Source of the DNA: Deltaproteobacteria bacterium
GTDB taxonomy: Bacteria; Desulfobacterota; Syntrophobacteria; Syntrophobacterales; Syntrophobacteraceae
Assembly (NCBI GenBank): GCA_012517315.1
Contig: JAAYVE010000024.1
Location: forward strand, 124,001 to 188,000
Length of the DNA: 64,000 nt
Reading direction: 5' to 3'
Below are positions 34,452-43,945 of the stretch, one piece after another. Position numbers and translations under genes: made by a program. The stretch's first letter is position 1; each line of letters opens with the position of its first letter. The notes beneath the pieces were generated by a model. It was not told the DNA's origin and did no database searches. It worked only from the letters and a program-made list of their open reading frames with translations.

Positions 34452-35614
34452 CGCTTTGCAGCCTTGCTCCGGCAGGCCCCGCTCATGGCCGCCACTTCCG
34501 CAAGGAAAGAGAAGGTCTCCCGGGCACAGCCGTCCCAGGTGTATTCCTTTGCGTATTCATAAGCCCTGGCTGCCCATTCGGCCCGCATTTCCCGGTCCAG
34601 CATGAGCTCTTTCATCGCCCTCGCGATATCCCAAGGCGATTCGGGGTCGAAATAGACTCCGGCGTCTCTGAGCACCTCGGGCATCGGCCCGCGGTTCGAA
34701 CAGGCGATGGGAAGGCCTGCTGCCATGGCCTCCATGAGGATGATGGGCATGTTCTCGCAGCTTGAGGCGAATACAAAGCCGTCGGCTGCACGGTATGCAT
34801 CAACCAGGGATTCATGGGCCATGGGGCCGCGGTAGTGCACTGCGCTGTTCAAAGCTTTGTTCCGGGAGAGCTGTCCCTGTAATCGAGCCAATGCGGGAGC
34901 GTAAGCCGGTCCGATGAACTCAACCTCCACCGGGAGTCCCTCATCGAGCAGCTGTTGTACCCCTGCGGCCACGTTCCACTGGTGTTTGTAGACGTCCACA
35001 ATGGAGACGTAGAGCCAGCGGAAGAGGCGCGTGCCATTGTTGCCATCCAGATGCGCTTGTGCGCGGGGCGGCATTCGAAACATGGGGTTGATTCCGTGGG
35101 GGATGACCTTGGAATTAGAGAGGGGACCGGTCGCCTGCTCCACCGTTTTCTTGGCTGTGGCGGTGAGAAAGATCATCCCGTCCGCCCATCGAAAGGTCCT
35201 GGCCTGCCCCATCCTCAGAAGCAAGAGACGGAACCGCATCCACGACAGACCATAGCGTGCCCTTTCAACCCTGTCGAAGGGAAGAATGTTCTGGGACATG
35301 GTGACAAAGGGGTGGAAGCGACCCGGATTGTTGCCCCCCGGGACAAACAGAATGTCGCACTCTTCCTTTGCCAGTTTTGGCAGATGAAAGCGTTGCCACC
35401 TGAGCTGATGCAAAAGGCTTTTGTTCAGAGCAGGGACCGGAGCCACCTGAAGCCAAGTCTTGTTTGGCAATGTTGCGGCAGTGGCTTCGTTGGTCCATAC
35501 TGTCACCCTTTGGATGCCATGTGCATGCGGATGTGCGGCGTTGAGTAATTCCCGCAGGTGGGTGACTCCCCCACCCCGCTTGATGTTGGAGGCATCGATG
35601 CCGACGCGGATCAT
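34439..35614 (-). CDS. glycosyltransferase family 4
   Basis: A 391-residue GT-B transferase. The ATG at 35614 overlaps the stop of the upstream transferase (ATGA) and begins the family strand MIRVGIDASNIKRGGGVTHL. The C-terminal half has FRWLYVSIVDVYKHQWN, HYRGPMAHESLVDAYRAADG and SSCENMPIILMEAMAAGLPI with the E-x7-E motif. It belongs to the RfaB/mannosyl-type GT4 group. Its place in the cluster suggests one linkage of the repeating unit; donor and acceptor are unknown. The last 13 bases overlap the asnB start. Confidence 0.9.
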   Translation of the reverse strand: MIRVGIDASNIKRGGGVTHLRELLNAAHPHAHGIQRVTVWTNEATAATLPNKTWLQVAPVPALNKSLLHQLRWQRFHLPKLAKEECDILFVPGGNNPGRFHPFVTMSQNILPFDRVERARYGLSWMRFRLLLLRMGQARTFRWADGMIFLTATAKKTVEQATGPLSNSKVIPHGINPMFRMPPRAQAHLDGNNGTRLFRWLYVSIVDVYKHQWNVAAGVQQLLDEGLPVEVEFIGPAYAPALARLQGQLSRNKALNSAVHYRGPMAHESLVDAYRAADGFVFASSCENMPIILMEAMAAGLPIACSNRGPMPEVLRDAGVYFDPESPWDIARAMKELMLDREMRAEWAARAYEYAKEYTWDGCARETFSFLAEVAAMSGACRSKAAKRCAA

Positions 35615-36852
35615 GGGGGCTGCCGTCCTGCCGGATTGGAGAAGCCAACCTTCTGAAGGATTGCCGAAAGCCTCTTGGTATTGGCTTCCGGGGTATGGTC
35701 GTAGAAAACCTGCAGGGAATGACGCCCGTGGACTTCGGCGAGTTGCGGAACCCGGGCGTATCTTTCCATGCGATCGGCAAGGGCGTTCACTTCGCCGGCA
35801 GGGACTCTGAAACCGTTTTGTCCCTCCTGGATGAGGTGGTGGGCGGAACCGCAACGATCCGTGGCGATGAGGGCCTTGGCGAGGGACGCCCCCTCATTGA
35901 GGGGCATCCCCCAACCGTCGAATCGGGAAGGGAGCACCAGAACCGATGCAGGTCGAACAGCGGGTCCGATTTGGTTTGCCGGAAGCGCACCACGAAAGAG
36001 GACCTTTTCCCCGATTCCCAACTCGGCGGCCAATCCTCGATAATCCAGGTCTCCTGAATCGCTGCCCACCAGAGCGAGCCCCACATTCGGAAACCGTCGT
36101 GCCACCATGGAGAAAGACTCAAGCAGCAGGTCGATTCCTTTACGGTGCGACAGCATGCCGACGTAAACGAAGCATGGCCGGTGCAGTTCAGCAAATTGAG
36201 CAACCGTCGCATCAGCATCGCCGGATACCGGAAAGCCTTCGACCGCATAAGGGAGGAGATCGATCTTGTTCCTGCGGATCCCCCATTGGACAAAATCTCT
36301 CCTGGCCATTTCCCCGATGGCAAGGGCAGTGACGGCGTGGTTGTTGACCAAGCGGGCATACCAGCGCTTCAATGGCAGACTCACCCACCAGCGGAGACCC
36401 GGACGCGCCGGTTCACTCCAGTGCGCCCATGTAGCGCCTTGTGCGCTCAGCCTGCAAACGAGCCGACGAAGAAAAGGGTTGCCGTACCCCGGAACGATAT
36501 GAAGACGCTTGCGCCAGTCCGGACAAGCTTCCAGTGATGAAATGCAGGCGGGCACGAACCGCTCTCCCTCAGGCAATTCACGAGAGTCTGCCCAACCAAG
36601 CCCGCGTCGTGCCGCACTCACTGACCCGTAATAGTGAACGTGCAGGTCGTGGCCGGCTTCACGGAGCGCCCGAAAGAAACCGGTCTGATGATGACTCGGC
36701 ATGTTCATCCAGATCAGTAAAGGATGCAAACGGAGTTTGCTTTTACTTGTCGAGTCAGCTTTCTTGTCTGACCATGGACGATGGTTTTCGCCATTCAAGC
36801 TTTGTTTTCTCAGCTTTTTGGATGCAGCTGACCCGTGACCAATCCTCTGCAA
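35611..36852 (-). CDS. glycosyltransferase family 4
   Basis: Up to 413 residues. The GT-B fold begins at LRLHPLLIWMNMPSHHQTGF; the donor half has RPCFVYVGMLSHRKGIDLLL, VGLALVGSDSGDLDY and PSRFDGWGMPLNEGASLAKA, the last being the E-containing donor motif. The ATG at 36852 would overlap the upstream gene by 98 bases. The first strand needs residues from about 40, so the true start may lie between 36852 and about 36730, possibly at a rare codon. It is followed by another transferase with an ATGA overlap. Confidence 0.85.
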   Translation of the reverse strand: MQRIGHGSAASKKLRKQSLNGENHRPWSDKKADSTSKSKLRLHPLLIWMNMPSHHQTGFFRALREAGHDLHVHYYGSVSAARRGLGWADSRELPEGERFVPACISSLEACPDWRKRLHIVPGYGNPFLRRLVCRLSAQGATWAHWSEPARPGLRWWVSLPLKRWYARLVNNHAVTALAIGEMARRDFVQWGIRRNKIDLLPYAVEGFPVSGDADATVAQFAELHRPCFVYVGMLSHRKGIDLLLESFSMVARRFPNVGLALVGSDSGDLDYRGLAAELGIGEKVLFRGALPANQIGPAVRPASVLVLPSRFDGWGMPLNEGASLAKALIATDRCGSAHHLIQEGQNGFRVPAGEVNALADRMERYARVPQLAEVHGRHSLQVFYDHTPEANTKRLSAILQKVGFSNPAGRQPP

Positions 36853-38098
36853 GCTCCAAGTAGGCGTCGCCCCATTGGGAAGTACTGCAATGCCTTGAGT
36901 TCAGGTCCGGTTTTTCCTCCGCCAGTGTGCAAAAAAGGCGAAAGACATATGCATTCCAGCGCGTACAACATACGAGCCGCTCCCATGCATGCCAGCCGGT
37001 GATCCACGGCCCGATGCAGTTGGGTACCCCCCCATGTGGGAGCTGCTTTCTTGCGATCAACCGAACCACCTCTTCTCTAATACCTGAAATAGGCTCTTCG
37101 ATACAGTCCTCGACCTGGATGAGGGCAAAAGCCAAATCTGCAAGGCGTGCAAGCCACACTGGTCCGATTGAGGTCGCCTCTTGGCAGCTTGTTTTGAGCA
37201 GTCCCCTCCTGGCCCTCTCCAGTAAAACTCCCCCGTCCGGCCAAGGAAGCCTTCGCAAGGCGGCGGTCGTATATCGGATCACCGAACCGAGGAAACCGTT
37301 AGAGTAATCTCGATGGCTCAAAAACACACCGTTGCCGCAATATAGGGTGTCAACGATTCCTTTCACGATCCTGTTGATGGCGGTGAGTGCCCATTCCTTT
37401 TCGATGTCCCCATCAGCCAACGCCTTGAGTCCATGTAGGCATTTCGCCTCGTACACCGTCATCAGCATGGAGGAGTAAACCGACTGATCCAGGAGGGCGC
37501 CTCTTGCCGCGGGTTGCGTGAGGTGGTCAAGGTGCTGTCTAAATTCATGCAACTTTGGCATGAACACTAAGAAATCTTCTGGTGAAAGCTTTTTTAGTTT
37601 CACAACCGCTTGCACATACTTCAATGCTTGATTTGCAACTCCGTTCAGCAGCGGTGATGGCCAATGGTCATTGGTGCTCTTGAGACTTTCGACAGCGATG
37701 CTCAAATACCGATCTTCAGAGGTCAGTGAATACAGGTCGAGCAGAGCGCCTGCAGAAGCCGACTGATGTACCGGTCCCGTATTCTTGCCTGGAAGATCCC
37801 CCCAGGCGTTTCGAAAGAGCTTGGAGGATCGATCATAGGATTCTGAGAGGAACTCGCCGTAGTCCACTGCGAGTGAAATGTATTTTGCACACCCGAAGCG
37901 ATCATATAGGATCTTGAGCCCCTCAATGACCGGGAAATGATTCATCACATGCGGGTCGGTACAGTCTGGGCTGCTGTCCCAGTACGTGGCGATGATGCCG
38001 TGGAGGCGCTTTTGCCCATCGGACCAGGACTGCAGGTAATTCCAGCTCAGGGCGGCACGCTGGGCCATTGTCAGTGGGCTGTCAGTGAATTCATCCAT
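36755..38098 (-). CDS. unknown helical protein, six-hairpin glycosidase-like
   Basis: A 447-residue protein without signal peptide or membrane segment. The sequence is almost wholly helical and has the rhythm of an alpha/alpha toroid: QSASAGALLDLYSLTSEDRY, VANQALKYVQAVVKLKK, SVYSSMLMTVYEAKCLHGLK and, near the end, PWITGWHAWERL. The pattern of Trp, Tyr and His on helix ends recalls six-hairpin glycosidases and epimerases, but I do not recognise a family. It lies among glycosyltransferases with overlaps of 28 bases upstream and up to 98 bases downstream, so it probably works on the same polymer. Confidence 0.7.
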   Translation of the reverse strand: MDEFTDSPLTMAQRAALSWNYLQSWSDGQKRLHGIIATYWDSSPDCTDPHVMNHFPVIEGLKILYDRFGCAKYISLAVDYGEFLSESYDRSSKLFRNAWGDLPGKNTGPVHQSASAGALLDLYSLTSEDRYLSIAVESLKSTNDHWPSPLLNGVANQALKYVQAVVKLKKLSPEDFLVFMPKLHEFRQHLDHLTQPAARGALLDQSVYSSMLMTVYEAKCLHGLKALADGDIEKEWALTAINRIVKGIVDTLYCGNGVFLSHRDYSNGFLGSVIRYTTAALRRLPWPDGGVLLERARRGLLKTSCQEATSIGPVWLARLADLAFALIQVEDCIEEPISGIREEVVRLIARKQLPHGGVPNCIGPWITGWHAWERLVCCTRWNAYVFRLFCTLAEEKPDLNSRHCSTSQWGDAYLELAEDWSRVSCIQKAEKTKLEWRKPSSMVRQES

Positions 38099-39279
38099 TC
38101 CGTCAAGCTTCCGTAAAGCATCAGCTGGTTAAAACGCTCCACACAATTCACACCGCTGATGCGCCCATTGGCGTGAGCGTCGCGAAGGGCATCGACCATA
38201 GCCACAACATCTTCGTCACACGAATCTCGAATCACGTGCCCGCCCGCTGCTTGAAGATAGTCTTTTGCCTCTCCGTCAGGGACGAGGGCGAGTATTGGTA
38301 GTCCCGTTGCCATGTAAGAATAGAGTTTCTGGGGTACCCATCCCAAATAATTCGCTGAGGGGGGAAGCAACAGCAGCAGAGCATGACTCCCATGCCAGTA
38401 TTGTGACAAAGCTTTCTGGCTGCAAAAGTCTACGGCTTCGAGAACACCTTCGCTCCCTTTTGCGGTCTCTCGGAAGATTTCCGCTCCGTTACCGATGAAA
38501 CGAAAGCGGACCCGCTTTCTTGCAAGCGCTTGGGCGTTCCGGGTCAAAAGTTGGACAAAACGTCTCTCGTTTGCATCACCCCTCAACCCACCGATGTAGG
38601 AAACGACAAGCGGCTCCGGTCTTGTTGCCCGTTGAACAGGGGTTATGTCGTCCGGATCAAAACCGTTCTGACAGACGAAGAACCGCCTGTCCTTTTCCTG
38701 CAGCCCGAAGGCTGCAATGCTTTCTCTCCTGTTCCAATTCGTATTGAACACCACCCCATCGGCTGTCTCGTATATGTGTTTCTCGAAACAGCGGTCCAGG
38801 ATACGGCTCAGAGGTACCTTTTTGCGATAATGGTAGTTCAGCGTGTAGGGATCGCGAAAATCTGCAATCCACCTGAAACCGAACCGTCGCTTCAAGAACC
38901 ATCCGACAAGATGGACCTCGTAAGGGGCACTGGTGGTGAAGACCAGGTCGGGGATCCAACCTATTTGTGTTTTCATCAAGGCATTGATCAAATTATAGGC
39001 AAGCAGGTATTTCCCATCTGCAATCAACGAGTGGCGGAAGATCCTCTCGATCAGCTGCACACGACCCGCGTACTCGTAATGACATCTCACCACGTGCAGC
39101 CTTGACTCTTCTACGCCGTCCAGGAGGGAGGGATCAGGGTCAGTGCGACTGTCTGCACAAAGAACTGCGACCCGATGCCCGCTTCGAGTCCAGTATTTCA
39201 CGAGTTTTGCCGCACGGTATGACCGTCCACCCCCTGCTTGGGGTGGGAAGAATTGAGCTACGAGGAGAATGCGCAGCAT
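38071..39279 (-). CDS. glycosyltransferase family 4
   Basis: A 402-residue GT-B transferase. The ATG at 39279 is chosen because the fold begins MLRILLVAQFFPPQAGGGRS; an in-frame start 60 bases up lies within the previous gene. Motifs include WIADFRDPYTLNY, VVSYIGGLRGDANERRF, FRFIGNGAEIFRE and WVPQKLYSYMATGLPILALV, close to the WbuB-type group. It overlaps the next gene by 28 bases and the previous one by 22. Donor and acceptor are unknown. Confidence 0.88.
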   Translation of the reverse strand: MLRILLVAQFFPPQAGGGRSYRAAKLVKYWTRSGHRVAVLCADSRTDPDPSLLDGVEESRLHVVRCHYEYAGRVQLIERIFRHSLIADGKYLLAYNLINALMKTQIGWIPDLVFTTSAPYEVHLVGWFLKRRFGFRWIADFRDPYTLNYHYRKKVPLSRILDRCFEKHIYETADGVVFNTNWNRRESIAAFGLQEKDRRFFVCQNGFDPDDITPVQRATRPEPLVVSYIGGLRGDANERRFVQLLTRNAQALARKRVRFRFIGNGAEIFRETAKGSEGVLEAVDFCSQKALSQYWHGSHALLLLLPPSANYLGWVPQKLYSYMATGLPILALVPDGEAKDYLQAAGGHVIRDSCDEDVVAMVDALRDAHANGRISGVNCVERFNQLMLYGSLTEWMNSLTAH

Positions 39280-40145
39280 CGCTCGATACAATGCTTCAGG
39301 GTGATGCTCGTGCCCCTGGGAAATCGGCTGGCAGCGCACAACTGAAAATTGGGGAGACGCCGCGGTGCTTTCCGCTCAATCCGATAAAGCCAGCGGGAGA
39401 TGGAAGGTGGCGCTGGACCGATTTCCATACAGCTCAAAGCACCTCGCATACGGACCATGAGGCGGCTGTTCTTTCCACCCGTACAAAGTCCCCTCGTATG
39501 ATAGCGGATTCGACCGTCGGGGAGCGGGCAAGCATACGGAATGAGTTCCAGATCCACCACCGGCTGGGGTGCCACCAATCCGGCGCTGACAGCGAGGTGC
39601 GGAGCGCCTTGAAATGCCAGGCGATTGAAAGGGCTTGTCGAGTATATGTAGCGGCCTGGGCGGGTCAAGGGAACTCCGTTGAAAGAGGCAGGGCCGGCCA
39701 CTTGAAAGGTCGAATGCAGCACCACATCCCCCAGCAGACTGTCTTTTGCGCTCAGGAGTGTCAACTCCGTGAGGCACTGCGAGCCATCCTGCCAAGTTCG
39801 GTAATTAAATGCTGCACTGAGTCTCGGCATCAAGACACGCCCATTGAACTGAACGTGATCCTTCCCTGCGACAAACGATTGGACCTCCACAAAACTGCTC
39901 GATCCCGTGCCCATAGGGATTCCCGCGAAACCCAGCCAATTGCCGATTTCGATGCCCCAGCTTTTGATCCTGGCAGAATTGACAAATTCCTGAAGAAAGC
40001 ATTCGCCCGAGATCCAATGCTCGAAAAAATACTGCGGGGAATCGGCGGGGGCATTCTGGCGTAAACGGTTCTCAGAGACATCGGTGCCCATGGACGGTGT
40101 GAGCCTTGTGGGATGTATCACCCGTGAGTTTTCCTCACAGTGCAT
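39258..40145 (-). CDS. unknown protein in the glycosyltransferase block
   Basis: A 295-residue protein without membrane segment or signal peptide. The ATG at 40145 is preferred because it shares a base with the stop of the upstream GT2 gene (TGATG). The sequence is strand-rich with many Phe, Tyr and Trp (FEHWISGECFLQEFV, WGIEIGNWLGFAGIP, RPGRYIYSTSPFNRLAFQ). I do not recognise a family or catalytic motif. Placement suggests a sugar-modifying or polymer-binding role, which is inference only. Confidence 0.6.
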   Translation of the reverse strand: MHCEENSRVIHPTRLTPSMGTDVSENRLRQNAPADSPQYFFEHWISGECFLQEFVNSARIKSWGIEIGNWLGFAGIPMGTGSSSFVEVQSFVAGKDHVQFNGRVLMPRLSAAFNYRTWQDGSQCLTELTLLSAKDSLLGDVVLHSTFQVAGPASFNGVPLTRPGRYIYSTSPFNRLAFQGAPHLAVSAGLVAPQPVVDLELIPYACPLPDGRIRYHTRGLCTGGKNSRLMVRMRGALSCMEIGPAPPSISRWLYRIERKAPRRLPNFQLCAASRFPRGTSITLKHCIERCCAFSS

Positions 40146-41215
40146 CAACCGCTCCGGCTCCGAATGATTGCCTTCAAATAATCCGTCAAAGATACTTTTT
40201 CCGGATATGGCAACGGAGAGTCAGGATAGGAGCCGTTGAGGCGGAGCCGGTAAACCATGGTCGACCGTCTGACGGGCCGACGCTCCCTGATTGCCTTAAA
40301 AATCCGCCCACATCTGCGCGGGGAATCCGTGAGCCAGGGCTGTAACCAGCCCTGCCGCCAAGCGCGTCTCCCCTGTGCCAGGCTTCCGGTCAATGTGTAA
40401 GCGACTGCCAGTTCGATTGGCCAGAGCCGCCATGCCGTGGTAAGGGCGTTGCAGCACAGGTGGAGGAACTCTCTCGATCGATCCCGGGCTGTGTTCAGGA
40501 CCTTGTGATACATGATCACTTCGGGAGCGTATTGGATGAAATATCCATGGTCGAGCAACCGCAAAGCAAGGTCTGCTTCTTCTCCTCCATACATATAATC
40601 GTCGGGGTAAATGCCAACTTCGCCATAAACCGCTGCTCGATGGAGCGATGCGCCACCGCTGAAACGATTGCTGAAGAAAGGTTGATTGATTTTTGTGGCC
40701 TCTTTGCCGAAAAGGAAACTCTCTTCGCCGGTTTGATAATAGACCGTCTTTGCAGAGACCACCGCTATACGGGGGTGTGCGAGAATCCTCTTTACCGCGT
40801 GTTCTATTGCCCTTTCGTGCAAGACACCGTCGTTATCTAGAAAGAATATAAACTCTCCCCGTGCCTCCGCGATCCCGCGGTTTCTGCCGCCCGGGCATCC
40901 GTAATTTCGGTTGAGTCGTACCAGGCGGGCTTCGGGGTATTCTCCCTCCACCGCCTCCGCGGAACCGTCCTTCGAGCCATTGTCGACGACGAGCATTTCG
41001 ATGGGACGATAGGTTTGGCGGCGCACACTTGCCAAGGCTTCCAGCAGATCCGCCTTGCGGTTCCAATTGAGGACGAACACCGTGACCAGGGGGCCGAGGG
41101 GTTGCTCACCGTCGGCCGGCTCACCGGGCTTCTGCCGGCCTCTTTGCGCTTTGGTCTCGGTTGATTCGGCGAACGCCTCGGAATCAAAAGGATTTTTTGG
41201 ATCTCTATCGGCCAT
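40145..41215 (-). CDS. glycosyltransferase family 2
   Basis: A 356-residue GT-A transferase. The start at 41215 (MADRDPKNPF) is preferred over one 57 bases up, which lies deeper in the upstream gene. After a hydrophilic N-terminal tail the fold begins LVTVFVLNWNRKADLLEALA, then MLVVDNGSKDGSAEAV, GCPGGRNRGIAEARG and FFLDNDG, the D-x-D-type metal site. YMYGGEEADLALRLLDHGY is the usual acceptor-side Glu-Asp motif of rhamnosyl- and galactosyl-type GT2 enzymes. It overlaps the upstream transferase by 11 bases. Confidence 0.92.
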   Translation of the reverse strand: MADRDPKNPFDSEAFAESTETKAQRGRQKPGEPADGEQPLGPLVTVFVLNWNRKADLLEALASVRRQTYRPIEMLVVDNGSKDGSAEAVEGEYPEARLVRLNRNYGCPGGRNRGIAEARGEFIFFLDNDGVLHERAIEHAVKRILAHPRIAVVSAKTVYYQTGEESFLFGKEATKINQPFFSNRFSGGASLHRAAVYGEVGIYPDDYMYGGEEADLALRLLDHGYFIQYAPEVIMYHKVLNTARDRSREFLHLCCNALTTAWRLWPIELAVAYTLTGSLAQGRRAWRQGWLQPWLTDSPRRCGRIFKAIRERRPVRRSTMVYRLRLNGSYPDSPLPYPEKVSLTDYLKAIIRSRSG

Positions 41216-42446
41216 GAGGAAGCCCCAGCAGGTTGAGGTATAGACGTTCGTGTTCTGCAACCTGCCTCTCAACAGAGAAGAGGCGGCAGGCTCTTTGTCT
41301 TGCGGCTTTGCCTAAACGCTCTCGCAATGCGTCGTCCTTCAGGAGACAGACGATCGCCTTCGCAAGTTCGTCTGGATGCTTCGGCGGAAAGAGGATCCCG
41401 GCTTCCTCGTCACCGATGACCTCCCGCAGCGGCCCGATATCTGAGGCCACTACCGGAAGACCCATGCTCATCATCTCAATGGGGGCGACCGGGAGTCCTT
41501 CGAAGAGGGACGGAAAGACGCCAAGGCTGCAACAAGCCAGAATTGCGGGCACATCATCCCGAAGCCCCATGAATCGCACGCTCTCGACTGCACCAAGTGC
41601 GTCGGCAAGTCGCTGCATTTCCCCTTTCAAGGGACCGTCTCCAACAAGAAGCAGCCGGGCTTCCGGCACCTCTGCCACCACTTTGGGCCATGCCTGCAAA
41701 AGATACCGATGACCCTTAACTTCGTAGAATCTGGCTATGTGAACAACAAATAAATTCTTATAGTCTTTATCTAAGGTACTGCCATATTTAAACACTAATG
41801 ACTCTTTGTACAAAAAACATTGTGTATTGATTCCATTATAAATTGTTTTGATTTTTGACGACTGAAATAAAGAAATTTGGCTTAAAACCGCACGAACAGA
41901 ATTTGAGACACTAATCACATAAGCATTCGATAGCTTAACATTTAACTTTTCACATAAACGAAAGACTTTTGAAGGCCAATGGTCATGCTTCGAATAATGA
42001 TATCCAACTGAATGGATAGTGACAAAATGTTTACATTTCAATCCTAGGCTGCCAAGCCACTGAAGCGGAGCGTTGAAGCTGTAGAGGTGAGAGTGGACGA
42101 TGTCTGGCTCGAACCGTATGATCACTTTGCGCAGATTCCATGCTGTCTTGATAAAATTCCTCAGCGGAGGGATCCCGGGCAGGCGTCCGCAGGTGTAGAC
42201 CGGCACCTTTTCACGTTGTATGAGCCGCTCGGCCATGGGGATATCGTCAGAGAGGGAGACGACGGCCACATCGAACACATCCCGGTTCAGATGGTTGCAA
42301 AGGTTGATCACAACCTGCTCAGCCCCCCCACGGTTGAGCGCGCCGATCAAGTGGAGGACCCGGATTCTTTTCGGACTCCGAAGGGGAGGGATATCTTCCG
42401 TGGTGCCGGGGTGTCCTGTCAGGTCAGTGAGTTGAACTGGTTTCAT
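41205..42446 (-). CDS. glycosyltransferase family 4
   Basis: A 413-residue transferase when started at the ATG at 42446; a TTG at 42476 overlapping the wzx stop would add ten residues. Motifs are VLHLIGALNRGGAEQVVINL, FEPDIVHSHLYSFNA, VVHIARFYEVKGHRYLLQAW, LLLVGDGPLKGEMQRL and PSLFEGLPVAPIEMMSMGLP. The DNA from about 41740 to 42040 (residues about 135-235) is strikingly AT-rich with Lys, Asn, Ile and Ser, while both ends have the GC-rich codon use of the neighbours. This may be a mosaic gene. Confidence 0.9.
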   Translation of the reverse strand: MKPVQLTDLTGHPGTTEDIPPLRSPKRIRVLHLIGALNRGGAEQVVINLCNHLNRDVFDVAVVSLSDDIPMAERLIQREKVPVYTCGRLPGIPPLRNFIKTAWNLRKVIIRFEPDIVHSHLYSFNAPLQWLGSLGLKCKHFVTIHSVGYHYSKHDHWPSKVFRLCEKLNVKLSNAYVISVSNSVRAVLSQISLFQSSKIKTIYNGINTQCFLYKESLVFKYGSTLDKDYKNLFVVHIARFYEVKGHRYLLQAWPKVVAEVPEARLLLVGDGPLKGEMQRLADALGAVESVRFMGLRDDVPAILACCSLGVFPSLFEGLPVAPIEMMSMGLPVVASDIGPLREVIGDEEAGILFPPKHPDELAKAIVCLLKDDALRERLGKAARQRACRLFSVERQVAEHERLYLNLLGLPHGR

Positions 42447-42472
42447 TTCCAGGGAGTTCTGAAGGTGGCTTT

Positions 42473-43945
42473 TCAACCGGAAGACTCAGCCATTATTGCT
42501 TCATCGCCCCTACCCCGGCTCTCGGAGCCCCTTGCGAGCGTCTTCAGGTCTCTAGCGGCGGTGTGCAGAATCAAAACCGAAAAAGCAAGATAAGTGAGCG
42601 ATCCCGTTGTGACCTTTAAGAACCAGTGAGTGATGAGCATGTTGGCCGATATGAAGGCAATGGTACCGGCTATCATACAAACGAGGATTCCGGAGATTAT
42701 GGGAAGCAGGAAAAAGGAGCGACGTAAAAGCCATGAATAGAGAAAATACTGAATGGTAAAGGGAATACTTGAGGCCATTGCGGCCCCTGTCCCCCCCAAT
42801 GATGGAATCAGCAGAAAATTCATGGCTACGCTGAGGAGGCTCGACGCACATGAAATCACCATGATCCCCGCAGTCTTCTTCAATGCTATGGCAGTGTTCC
42901 ACATCAGTCCCGTTCCCGCGGCAAACGGGACGGAAACGCACAGGATCATCATGACCAGTTCGTTGACCTTTCCATATTTGTCCTCTGTGAGAGAGTCGAT
43001 CACGGGAGACCATGCGAGGAGTATGGCCAAAGGCAGAACCACAGAGAGTGACACCATGAGGCGATGGAGAAGGGTGAGCCTGTGTCGGCTCTCATAGGCA
43101 ACGTCTCCACTTCGGAGAGCAGAACTGAGCTTTGGAAGCAGGACGGTCCCCAGGATGGCATGGGGTAGCCAGGAAAGCTCGAAGATCCTGTATGCGAAGG
43201 CGTACTCTCCCGTCTCCTCCGCCGAGCGCATGGCTCCCATCATGATCCAGTCCGCTCGAGCCAGCGCTTGGTTGAAAAGCACGAGGCCAACCAGCGGAAA
43301 GCCCTCCTTCAAGAGCGCCTTCAATTCCGGCAGGTCGATCCTGGGAAGCAGTGAGAACCCCAGCGTCTTGGACGCGATGAACCCTGCCATGAGGGCGTCC
43401 AAAAGGTAACCCATCAGGAGTCCCACGATCAGCCCTGCCGCTCCATGACCCATGAGTACAAGCAGCAGACCCGCCGCGACCCTGAAAATCAGTCCTGCCT
43501 GCTCCGTCCATGTGTAATGCCAGAACTTTTGTTGAGCGACGAATAGCTGCTTGATGAAACCGGCGATCTGACCCACTGCGCAGGCTGCAAACGCTAGAAG
43601 AAGTAGCCCCGGATGGTCGATCTGTACCGGAGCCAAAATCAAAACAGGTGAAACAATGAATGCCAATGCGAGGGGGAAGGTCAACCGTTGAAACAGCGCC
43701 GTGCCGCTAGTGATGCCCAAAGTGGAGGACTCGGAGGCAATACGGCGCACGATGACAGGGTTTGTCCCAAAGGTGGTGACCTCTGAAGCCAGCTGGCCGG
43801 CAGCCAGGCAGAACGCATAAACACCGAGGTCGGATTTGGGAAGCCAGATGGCGATGACGAGAAAATAGGCGGCGTTGATCCCCAGTGAGAGGACCTTGCT
43901 GACCGCCGAGGCGGAGACCTGGGACAGAATGCGCTTCAGTTTCAC
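42473..43945 (-). CDS. wzx: Wzx-like polysaccharide flippase
   Basis: A 490-residue protein with about 12-14 hydrophobic helices along its whole length and the MATE-like repeat halves of lipid-linked sugar flippases. The GTG at 43945 overlaps the wzy stop (GTGA) and begins with a basic amphipathic start (KLKRILSQVSASAVSKVLSL). The central stretch LARADWIMMGAMRSAEETGEY is the typical conserved loop of these exporters. It would move the finished undecaprenyl-linked repeat unit across the inner membrane for the Wzy polymerase encoded just upstream. Confidence 0.9.
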   Translation of the reverse strand: MKLKRILSQVSASAVSKVLSLGINAAYFLVIAIWLPKSDLGVYAFCLAAGQLASEVTTFGTNPVIVRRIASESSTLGITSGTALFQRLTFPLALAFIVSPVLILAPVQIDHPGLLLLAFAACAVGQIAGFIKQLFVAQQKFWHYTWTEQAGLIFRVAAGLLLVLMGHGAAGLIVGLLMGYLLDALMAGFIASKTLGFSLLPRIDLPELKALLKEGFPLVGLVLFNQALARADWIMMGAMRSAEETGEYAFAYRIFELSWLPHAILGTVLLPKLSSALRSGDVAYESRHRLTLLHRLMVSLSVVLPLAILLAWSPVIDSLTEDKYGKVNELVMMILCVSVPFAAGTGLMWNTAIALKKTAGIMVISCASSLLSVAMNFLLIPSLGGTGAAMASSIPFTIQYFLYSWLLRRSFFLLPIISGILVCMIAGTIAFISANMLITHWFLKVTTGSLTYLAFSVLILHTAARDLKTLARGSESRGRGDEAIMAESSG

